NCBI GenBank assembly: GCA_035689345.1
Contig: DASSLR010000099.1
Span: 1 to 23,285 of the forward strand
Direction of reading: 5' to 3'
Source of the DNA: CF-118 sp035689345
GTDB lineage: Bacteria; Chloroflexota; Dormibacteria; Dormibacterales; Dormibacteraceae
DNA length: 23,285 bases
Shown here: one piece after another, positions 7,126 to 12,734 of the stretch
Position numbering within the stretch: the stretch's first letter is position 1
Layout of the letters: every line of letters starts with the position of its first letter
Position numbers and translations under genes: made by a program
The notes under the pieces: generated by a model
The model's input: only the letters and a program-made list of their open reading frames with translations
Told to the model about the DNA's origin: nothing
The model's database searches: none

Positions 7126-8385
7126 GTGATCACCAGGCCGGCCGCGTGGCTCGTCGCGGCACTGCTCCTCTGTTCGAGCTGTGCTTCGTCCACCCCGGTC
7201 GGCGCACGTTCGAGCACCGACTGGCCCATGTTTCGCGGTGATCTCTTCCGCGACGGTCATCCGGCGGGAGCGACGCTCACAATCGCCCAGGCGAAGAACC
7301 TCAAGACGAAGTGGAGCCACACCCTGCCCGGCCAGGCCGACGGCACGCCGGTCGTGGCCCGGGGCGCCGTGTACGTCGGCTCGTACGGGGGACGGTTCGA
7401 CGCCTACCACCTCGACGACGGCGCGCAGATCTGGTCGGACGACGGCCTCGGCGCCATCAGCGGCACGCCCGCCGTGTCCGGCAACACGGTGATTGTCGCG
7501 ACCCTGACCGGCAAGGTGCACGCGCTCGACGCCCGTGACGGCCGGAAGTTGTGGGACTGGAGCGCGCCTGGCAACAAGCCGGCCCTGTGGTCTTCGCCCG
7601 CGATCTACAGGCGCACGGTGGTGATCGGGGTCGGTTCGCAGTACGGCGACAGCCCGCTCGAGGCGGGGCGCGTGGTCGCCCTCGACGTCGCGAGCGGCAA
7701 GGAGCGCTGGACGCTTTGCGTGCGCGCCAACTGCGCGGCGGGTTCAGGCGTCTGGTCGACGCCGGCCGTCGATGACGCCGGCCATGGTTACGTAGGCACC
7801 GGCAACCCCGACGACGCGGTCCTCGCGTTCGACCTCGGCTCGGGCCAGCGGCTGTGGATGACGAGCCTGTACGCGGACCGCCGCCGCGACCTCGACGTCG
7901 GCGCCACGCCCATCGTCATCCAGATGGACGGGCGCGAGATGATCGCGACCGGTTCCGACGGAGGAGTCTTCGCGCTGCTCAACGCGGGCGACGGCAAGGT
8001 CATCTGGTCGCGGCAGCTGGTAGCGGGCAGCGCGGTACACGGTCTCATCGCGTCGCCGGCCTACGACGGCAAGGCGATATACGCGGCCTCGGCGAGCGCG
8101 CCGACCGGAGTCTTCGCGCTCAACCCCAAGACAGGCGCGACGTTGTGGCAGCGCGGGGTCGGATTCCCGATCTACTCGTCCGTTGCGGTGGCGAACGGCG
8201 TGGTGGTTTTCGGCGCGGGCGACCAGGCCGGAGGCAAAGGCGGTGTCTACGGCGTGTCTGCCGCCGACGGTTCGCTGGTGTTCGGCTTCGCCAGCGACCG
8301 CCCCGTGCTGAGTGGCCCTTCCATCGCGGGCTCGACAGTCATCGCCGGCGACGCCGGCGGCAACGTGACGGCCTTCAGCCCTTAG
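7126..8385 (+). CDS. PQQ-type beta-propeller repeat protein, probable lipoprotein (419 aa)
   Basis: The N-terminus has a hydrophobic stretch ending LLLCSSC, an imperfect lipobox, so the protein is probably exported and may be lipid-anchored. The mature part begins WPMFRGDLFRDGHP, the usual opening of PQQ-binding-like eight-bladed propellers. It continues with repeated blade motifs such as GAVYVGSYGGRFDAYHLDDG, TLTGKVHALDARDGRKLWDW, VVALDVASGKERW and VFALNPKTGATLWQRG. Whether it binds PQQ is doubtful, since many such proteins (BamB-like) do not. The GTG start at 7126 is the first start after the transporter stop; no strong Shine-Dalgarno is seen. Pairing with an MMPL exporter suggests a role at the cell envelope, which is inference. 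The stop overlaps that of the opposing gene by four bases. Confidence 0.88.
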   Translation: MITRPAAWLVAALLLCSSCASSTPVGARSSTDWPMFRGDLFRDGHPAGATLTIAQAKNLKTKWSHTLPGQADGTPVVARGAVYVGSYGGRFDAYHLDDGAQIWSDDGLGAISGTPAVSGNTVIVATLTGKVHALDARDGRKLWDWSAPGNKPALWSSPAIYRRTVVIGVGSQYGDSPLEAGRVVALDVASGKERWTLCVRANCAAGSGVWSTPAVDDAGHGYVGTGNPDDAVLAFDLGSGQRLWMTSLYADRRRDLDVGATPIVIQMDGREMIATGSDGGVFALLNAGDGKVIWSRQLVAGSAVHGLIASPAYDGKAIYAASASAPTGVFALNPKTGATLWQRGVGFPIYSSVAVANGVVVFGAGDQAGGKGGVYGVSAADGSLVFGFASDRPVLSGPSIAGSTVIAGDAGGNVTAFSP

Positions 8386-8624
8386 GGAACTTGCCCTTCC
8401 TGCCCACCAAAACCCGGCCCGCCGTTGTGGATGCGACCCGGGAACTGTCCGCCTGGCGGTCCGCCGCCGTCGCGATAGTGCGCAGGCATGTGCAACCGTC
8501 CGTCCACCGGCGCGTGCGCCGCCGCCGGCGCTAGGTTTCGGGCCGCGATGTCCGAGCCGACGCTGACGATGATTCCCGCGGCGACGAGCGCCAGGCCTGT
8601 GACGAGAAGGCCGCCCTGTCTCAC
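8382..8624 (-). CDS. Small Gly/Pro-rich membrane-anchored or secreted protein (80 aa)
   Basis: No family is recognised. The GTG start at 8624 overlaps the stop of the upstream SHOCT gene by four bases (GTGA), strong evidence of translational coupling and of this start. Residues about 5-24 (GLLVTGLALVAAGIIVSVGS) form one helix or signal anchor. The tail is rich in Gly, Pro, His and Gln (RDGGGPPGGQFPGRIHNGG) and looks disordered. The TAA stop overlaps the TAG of the opposing beta-propeller gene. Confidence 0.6.
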   Translation of the reverse strand: MRQGGLLVTGLALVAAGIIVSVGSDIAARNLAPAAAHAPVDGRLHMPAHYRDGGGPPGGQFPGRIHNGGPGFGGQEGQVP

Positions 8625-8890
8625 GGCGCGGGCGGCGGCGACCCGCCGAGCACGTCGCGGGCGCGCTGGTATTCGTCTGGCGTGATCTCGCCGTTCGCGA
8701 GCCGGCGGGCCAGGATGTCGTGCGGGGTCTCGACCGGGGTCATCACCGCCGCCGCCGGGACCGCGCGCGGCCACGCGATCGCCCTGAACGCCCAGAGCGC
8801 GAGCACGACCACGCCCGCCAGGAGCAACAGGGTGCCGAACATGTTGAGCAGGCCGAAGGGGAAGAACCCGATGTGCATGTCACCGATCAT
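8621..8890 (-). CDS. SHOCT-domain membrane protein (89 aa)
   Basis: An N-terminal helix (residues about 10-36, FPFGLLNMFGTLLLLAGVVVL) is followed by a linker and a C-terminal SHOCT segment at about 54-83 (ETPHDILARRLANGEITPDE). That segment is a short domain common at the ends of small membrane proteins and thought to mediate oligomerisation. ATG at 8890 was chosen as the first start giving the whole helix; ATG at 8879 is also possible. It is the first gene of a coupled pair with the 80-residue protein. It lies 55 bases downstream of the molybdopterin oxidoreductase gene on the same strand and may belong to its transcript. Confidence 0.8.
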   Translation of the reverse strand: MIGDMHIGFFPFGLLNMFGTLLLLAGVVVLALWAFRAIAWPRAVPAAAVMTPVETPHDILARRLANGEITPDEYQRARDVLGGSPPPAP

Positions 8891-8945
8891 GGCCTCAGCC
8901 TGAAGCCCAATCCTCACAAGTCGCTTGGATTTGGCTGTGAATTGG

Positions 8946-9950
8946 CTATTGCAGCGGGAACGGGGACTGCCACCACGCCGGCAGGTCGTCGACCTCGACC
9001 GCGACGACCCACTTGACCCACCAGAAACCGCGCTGGTCGGGTGCCACCAGCCGGACCGGGAAGCCGTGGCCGGGGTCGAGCGTCCTGCCGCCGATGCGCG
9101 TCGCGAGAAGAAGGCCGGCCGCGTTCGCGAGCGTGAAGCGCCGGTCGTAGCCGGTGTGGGAAACGACCCGGATCGACATTCCCGCGGCGTCGCCGAGCAG
9201 CCTGTCCAGACGCACACCCGCCCATTCCTGCGTCGAATAGAAGCCGCCGGTGCAGTCGAGCGTCGCCGACAAGCGATCGTCGAACGCGTAGAGCTCGTCG
9301 TACGTCCAGCTGCGACCTGGTGTGCGCAGAGCCCAGCTCGATGTGTCGATGTTCGGCACCGAATCGAACATCCACGAGCTGATGGGCAAGCCGTCCGGGT
9401 CGTGCGAGCCGGCCTCGTAAGAACCGGTGAAGCGTCGCGTGGCGCCGGGCAGGGCCGCCGCGCGCACCGCGACCTCGCTCAGTGTGTACGCCGCGGCGGC
9501 GCCCGCGAGCACGGCGCCACCGCGCAGAGCCGCGCGCCGCGACAGGTCGGCCGGCCGCAAGCTGATACGTCGTGCGACCACGTGCCAGACGACGAAGGGC
9601 ACCGCGGCGATCGCCGCGCCGACGTGGAAGTCCATCGCCGACAGTGGCCCGATGGTGAGCGCGACGCCGGTCGACTGCAGAAGGCCCGCCACGAGCGATA
9701 CGACGACGAGTACGCCGAGCAGGATCGACGCCCATCTGGCCGGCTGGCCGCGGCGCATGCCGCGGCGCGCGATCATCGACTTCCACGGCAGCAGCGCGAC
9801 GATGGCGAAGCCGCTCGTGGCGTGGACGATCAGCGACCATCGCGACGGCGCGGTGGCGAACGCGAAGGCGAGCCAGCCGGTGAGGAACGCGGCCGCGAGC
9901 AGGACGAGCAGGGCAAGGTTCGTGCGCGCGCCGCGTGCCACGGCTGCCAT
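8946..9950 (-). CDS. Molybdopterin-dependent oxidoreductase (sulfite-oxidase fold) fused to N-terminal membrane domain (334 aa)
   Basis: The C-terminal half is a sulfite-oxidase/MsrP-type molybdopterin domain. Landmarks are SATLDCTGGFYSTQEWAGVRL, whose Cys233 is the expected molybdenum ligand, VVSHTGYDRRFTL, GFPVRLVAPDQRGFWWVKWV and a terminal WW motif. The N-terminal half has four membrane helices with His43 in the second and His109 and His123 in the fourth, a pattern fitting haem b binding as in DUF4405/b561-like domains. Between the halves is SRRAALRGGAVLAGAAAA, a Tat-like twin-arginine segment that would act as a fifth helix. Electrons could pass from membrane quinol through haem to the catalytic domain outside. 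The substrate is unknown. ATG at 9950 has AAGGA upstream; GTG at 9977 would add nine residues. Confidence 0.87.
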   Translation of the reverse strand: MAAVARGARTNLALLVLLAAAFLTGWLAFAFATAPSRWSLIVHATSGFAIVALLPWKSMIARRGMRRGQPARWASILLGVLVVVSLVAGLLQSTGVALTIGPLSAMDFHVGAAIAAVPFVVWHVVARRISLRPADLSRRAALRGGAVLAGAAAAYTLSEVAVRAAALPGATRRFTGSYEAGSHDPDGLPISSWMFDSVPNIDTSSWALRTPGRSWTYDELYAFDDRLSATLDCTGGFYSTQEWAGVRLDRLLGDAAGMSIRVVSHTGYDRRFTLANAAGLLLATRIGGRTLDPGHGFPVRLVAPDQRGFWWVKWVVAVEVDDLPAWWQSPFPLQ

Positions 9951-9985
9951 CCCGTCCTTAATACTCTTGTCTGTCACAAAGCGCT

Positions 9986-10003
9986 GCCCGCGTAGCTCAG
10001 GGG
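9986..10003 (+). repeat. Duplicated 5' fragment of tRNA-Arg
   Basis: Bases 9982-10003 match 10055-10076 exactly (22 bases). That covers the first 18 bases of the tRNA plus four upstream, at an offset of 73, equal to the tRNA body length. No anticodon or T arm follows the upstream copy, so it is a remnant and not a gene. Confidence 0.7.
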
Positions 10004-10058
10004 CGCCGGGCGCGCGCAGGGCGCACTTTCTATACCGTCCTTAGACTCATTAGCCGCT

Positions 10059-10134
10059 GCCCGCGTAGCTCAGGGGATAGAGCAGGACGGTCCTAACGTC
10101 AAGGTCGGGGGTTCGAGTCCCTCCGCGGGCACCA
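10059..10134 (+). tRNA. tRNA-Arg (anticodon CCT), CCA encoded
   Basis: A full cloverleaf can be drawn. The acceptor stem GCCCGCG pairs with CGCGGGC (10124-10130), the D stem is GCTC/GAGC, and the anticodon loop is GTCCTAA with U33 and anticodon CCT. The T arm is GGGGG-TTCGAGT-CCCTC with one G-U pair, followed by discriminator A and an encoded CCA (10132-10134). It reads AGG arginine codons. Two oddities: base 32 is G where a pyrimidine is usual, and the outermost anticodon-stem pair is G-A, leaving four pairs. TAGACT at 10042-10047 may be the -10 box. A terminator hairpin follows at 10156. Confidence 0.93.
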
Positions 10135-10155
10135 TTCAGCACAGAAAAAAAGAGA

Positions 10156-10180
10156 GGGCCGGTCCAGCGCGGACCGGCCC
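10156..10180. terminator. Bidirectional rho-independent terminator
   Basis: A perfect ten-base-pair stem (GGGCCGGTCC / GGACCGGCCC) with loop AGCGC. On the minus strand it is followed by CTCTCTTTTTTT, a good U-tract ending the secreted-protein gene. On the plus strand it lies 21 bases after the tRNA but has only a weak T-run. Confidence 0.85.
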
Positions 10181-10202
10181 TTGCGATTGAGCTTGATCTA
10201 TC

Positions 10203-10829
10203 TCAGCGGTGCTGCCACGTGAAGAAGGACGTCGTGCCGCACGCCGACTTGATCGCCGACCACAACTTTGCCTTGGCCGCGAACTCAGCCTTGTCCTCGG
10301 CAACATCGGCCGCGGTGCCTTCGGTGCCGTTGGCCAGCTCGGCCTGGTCCTCGGCCTTGTCGGCGGCAAACGCGGCTTTCAGGTTGTTCCAAGCCGCCGT
10401 GCACGCCGGCGTCGCAGGCGTCGGAGGCGCCTGGACCTTGTGCAGCGAGCCGCCGCACGCGTTCGCCGCGGTCGTGAACGCCGCCTTCATCGCGGCCGCC
10501 TCGCTGGCGTCCTCGGTTGCGTCGGCACCCGTCTCGGTGTCCGGTGAAGCGTTGGCATTCTCGAGGTTGTCCTCGGCGCGGTCGTTGACGAATGCGGTCC
10601 TGACCGCGCTCAACGCCGCTGTGCACTGCGCCGATGGCGCGACGGTCGTCACATGAAGCGGCAGAACGCCGCCCTCGTCGTGGGACTGTGGCTGCACCAC
10701 GCTCGTCACCGCCGTGCCGTGCGTGCTCTTCGCAGCCTCTCCGGTCTGCACCGACACGGCCAGCGCCACCAGCGCGGCAAGACCGATTGCGATAGTCCCC
10801 CTTCCGACGAACTTGCGAATCGAATGCAT
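10203..10829 (-). CDS. Secreted protein with two Cys-bounded repeats (208 aa)
   Basis: No known family is recognised. A signal peptide is visible (residues about 1-33, basic start then GTIAIGLAALVALAVSV, with a likely cut near GEAA). The mature protein contains two copies of one module. Module 1 runs from Cys69 to Cys125 (57 residues) and module 2 from Cys143 to Cys197 (55). Both begin CTAA, continue with an AF..D+AED motif (AFVNDRAEDN, AFAADKAEDQ), hold an acidic Thr/Asp/Glu stretch in the middle, and end with an Ala-rich helix closed by Cys. Each module probably folds as a helical hairpin stapled by one disulfide. The start is set by a strong AGGAGG six bases before the ATG. It has a strong terminator at 10156-10180 and is transcribed alone. 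Confidence 0.8.
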   Translation of the reverse strand: MHSIRKFVGRGTIAIGLAALVALAVSVQTGEAAKSTHGTAVTSVVQPQSHDEGGVLPLHVTTVAPSAQCTAALSAVRTAFVNDRAEDNLENANASPDTETGADATEDASEAAAMKAAFTTAANACGGSLHKVQAPPTPATPACTAAWNNLKAAFAADKAEDQAELANGTEGTAADVAEDKAEFAAKAKLWSAIKSACGTTSFFTWQHR

Positions 10830-10835
10830 TCGTAG

Positions 10836-10841
10836 CCTCCT
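10836..10841 (-). promoter_or_regulatory. Strong Shine-Dalgarno AGGAGG for secreted repeat protein
   Basis: On the minus strand AGGAGG stands six bases before the ATG at 10829. It is one of three perfect AGGAGG sites in the window, the others serving the OsmC gene and glnA, which suggests high translation. Confidence 0.7.
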
Positions 10842-10961
10842 CGGTTGGCCCCGCTCGGGCCTATTCACGGCAGACAACGCCGCCGCAAGGCATTCTGGTC
10901 GCTTACCGGGGGAACAAGGGTTCGGCAATGCCCACGCGCGCAACGCGAGATCATGTTGGCG

Positions 10962-11528
10962 ATGAAAGTTGCAGTGATCGGTGCGGGAAACATCGGCGGC
11001 ACCATGGGTGGGAAGTGGGAGCACGCGGGCCACGAGGTGACGTATGGGCTTCGCGAACCTGCGAAGAAGAAAGGCGCAAAGACGATCGACGGGGCGCTCG
11101 ACGAAGCGGACGTGGTTTTGCTCGCGGTCCCTGGCAGCGCAGTCGCCGAGCTCGCGCGCGAGCATGGAAAAAAGCTGGAAGGCAAGGTCGTCATCGACGC
11201 CACCAACAATCCGCGGGCCGCATCGTTCAATTCCTGGCACGAGCTGGAGAAGGTGATTCCAGGTGCGCTTCTCTATCGCGCTTTCAACATCTACGGATGG
11301 GAGGTCTTCGCCAATCCGTCGCTTGGGGGCGAGCAGGCGGACCTGTTCTACTGCGGCCCCGAGAAGGACGCTCCGGTGGTGGAACGTCTCATCGAGGACG
11401 TCGGGGTGAGGCCGGTCCGGGTCGGGGGCATGGATGCCGTCGACACCGTCGACGGACTGCTGCGGCTCTGGTTCACGCTTTCCCGGTCGCGGGGCCGGCG
11501 GATCGCCTTCAAGCTGATCTCAGACTGA
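10962..11528 (+). CDS. NADP-binding oxidoreductase, NADPH:F420-reductase-like (188 aa)
   Basis: A single Rossmann-domain protein of the family that includes NADPH-dependent F420 reductases and predicted dinucleotide-binding enzymes. The start MKVAVIGAGNIGGTMG gives the GxGxxG motif at residues 7-12. LREPAKKK at the end of the second strand could contact the NADP 2'-phosphate. It continues with DEADVVLLAVPGSAVAEL, KVVIDATNNP and a C-terminal helical part (GMDAVDTVDGLLRLWFTL). Whether the second substrate is F420 or something else cannot be told. ATG at 10962 starts directly on the fold; ATG at 10953 would add MLA. No clear Shine-Dalgarno is present. It is divergent from the secreted-protein gene, with 132 bases between starts. 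Confidence 0.85.
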   Translation: MKVAVIGAGNIGGTMGGKWEHAGHEVTYGLREPAKKKGAKTIDGALDEADVVLLAVPGSAVAELAREHGKKLEGKVVIDATNNPRAASFNSWHELEKVIPGALLYRAFNIYGWEVFANPSLGGEQADLFYCGPEKDAPVVERLIEDVGVRPVRVGGMDAVDTVDGLLRLWFTLSRSRGRRIAFKLISD

Positions 11529-11563
11529 GCTCGGGCCGCCCCGTTGGGGGTAGGGTTTGGCTG

Positions 11564-11983
11564 ATGAAGAACGCTGAGGGGATGTTCGAGTTCACCCGCT
11601 GGGAGGAATCGGCCTTCAGCGAGCGCGACGCCGCGCCCAAGCTCACTCAGGCGCGAGTGAGCAACGACTTTCACGGCGACATCGAAGGCTCGTCGGACCT
11701 GGTGTACGTGATGACCTACATCAGCGACGACATGGGCACGTTCGTCGGCTATGAGCAGGTGCGTGGCCGGCTGTCCGACCGCGACGGATCGTTCGTCCTG
11801 CGCCATGACGGCACCTTCGCCGACGGCTCGGTGCGAGCGGCGCTCGTGATCGTCCCCGGCTCCGGCACCGGCGCACTCGCGGGCATCAGCGGCGAGGGCG
11901 AGTACGTCGCGACTCACGGGCAGAAGCGAAGCCCTTACTCCCTGCGGTGGCGAATCGACGGGATGGGATCCACCGACTCGTAA
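11564..11983 (+). CDS. DUF3224 domain protein (139 aa)
   Basis: The protein matches from memory the DUF3224 family of small beta-barrel proteins of unknown role. Seen are FEFTRWEESAFSE, the SNDFHGDIEGSSDLVYVMTY block, a GYEQVRGRLSDRDGSFVLRH stretch typical of the family, and the Gly-rich SGTGALAGISGEGEYVATHG. There is no signal peptide, so it is cytoplasmic. TAGGGT (11551-11556) ends seven bases before the ATG, so the transcript may be leaderless. It is followed after six bases by another plus-strand gene. Confidence 0.85.
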   Translation: MKNAEGMFEFTRWEESAFSERDAAPKLTQARVSNDFHGDIEGSSDLVYVMTYISDDMGTFVGYEQVRGRLSDRDGSFVLRHDGTFADGSVRAALVIVPGSGTGALAGISGEGEYVATHGQKRSPYSLRWRIDGMGSTDS

Positions 11984-11989
11984 GACGAA

Positions 11990-12472
11990 GTGAATCGCAA
12001 GCGTCTTCTTCAATACGGAGCCATCGGCGCCGGCGCCGTGATCGTGCTGGCCGTGGCGGTGGCCGCATTCACTTCGCTGAAAGTTCCGTTCGAGGTCCCC
12101 ACGGCGCAGCCCTCGACCGGACCGTGCGATCCCGCACCGTGCGCCAACGTGCGCGGCTACTTCCTCTGGGTGAGCGACTTCAAGGTCAGCGACGGCCTCG
12201 TGATGATGCAGCTGAAGTTTCGTAACTCGAGCTCGTCCACCCACGCGGCGCCCGAGGACTTCAGCCTCCTGGACAGCCAGAAGGCGGACGTGCGGCCGGT
12301 GTACTCCCCACCAGGCTGCATGCAGTGGCCGCGGACCGAGTTCAACGACGGCGCGAGCTTCGGTCCTGTGCCGATGTGCTTCCGGCCGACGACAACGTCG
12401 CCGCCGCTCGGCCTGCGCTGGACGCCTGACTTCGGCCCCTTCTGTTGCGAGACGGTTATCGCCCTGGAGTAG
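11990..12472 (+). CDS. Hypothetical membrane-anchored secreted protein (160 aa)
   Basis: I do not recognise the family. It begins at GTG 11990, six bases after the DUF3224 gene, with only a weak purine-rich stretch (AAGACGAA) as ribosome site. Residues about 8-28 (QYGAIGAGAVIVLAVAVAAF) are one helix or signal anchor. The outer part of about 130 residues is beta-rich (GYFLWVSDFKVSDGLVMMQL, KFRNSSSS), resembling DUF4352-like or Ig-like telokin domains. It contains six Cys: a CDPAPC pair, GCMQW, MCFRP and a terminal FCCETV. Disulfides are likely if it is exported. Confidence 0.7.
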   Translation: MNRKRLLQYGAIGAGAVIVLAVAVAAFTSLKVPFEVPTAQPSTGPCDPAPCANVRGYFLWVSDFKVSDGLVMMQLKFRNSSSSTHAAPEDFSLLDSQKADVRPVYSPPGCMQWPRTEFNDGASFGPVPMCFRPTTTSPPLGLRWTPDFGPFCCETVIALE

Positions 12473-12475
12473 GGC

Positions 12476-12667
12476 TTACCAGAAGGCTCCGTTGCCCAGC
12501 AGCACGTACAGGATCGGCCCGATGCCCCAGAAGAAGGTGACGACGATCCACAGCACCTTCTGAAGACCGCCCAGGTCCGTGCGCGTGACGATGTTGATGA
12601 CGCAGAGGACCCAGGCCAGCGGATGCAGGAAGATCGCCAGCACGATCTCGACGATGAGCTTGACCAC
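12476..12667 (-). CDS. Small two-helix membrane protein, PLDc_N-like (63 aa)
   Basis: Residues about 4-24 and 38-60 form two hydrophobic helices around a short loop (NIVTRTDLGGLQK). The ending VLWIVVTFFWGIGPILYVLL fits the PLDc_N family, the membrane domain seen at the N-terminus of cardiolipin synthases and as stand-alone small proteins. No catalytic part is present and none is missing, since stand-alone copies are common. The start is GTG at 12667 with only a weak AGGG before it. It is convergent with the preceding gene, three bases between stops. Confidence 0.75.
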   Translation of the reverse strand: MVKLIVEIVLAIFLHPLAWVLCVINIVTRTDLGGLQKVLWIVVTFFWGIGPILYVLLGNGAFW

Positions 12668-12734
12668 GCCCTAATTCTCGCACTTGGAGTGGTCACACTA
12701 GGCAAGGCCCCGTGCGTTGTGCTATTGACACGAC

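Noticed and set aside
9986..10058. A second complete tRNA upstream of tRNA-Arg
   Set aside because: Only the first 18 bases of the tRNA are present; no anticodon arm, T arm or 3' acceptor strand can be found.
10055..10140. Integration site (att) with a mobile element
   Set aside because: No integrase or phage gene lies in the window, and the repeat copies are only 73 bases apart at the 5' end of the tRNA, whereas typical att repeats match the 3' end.
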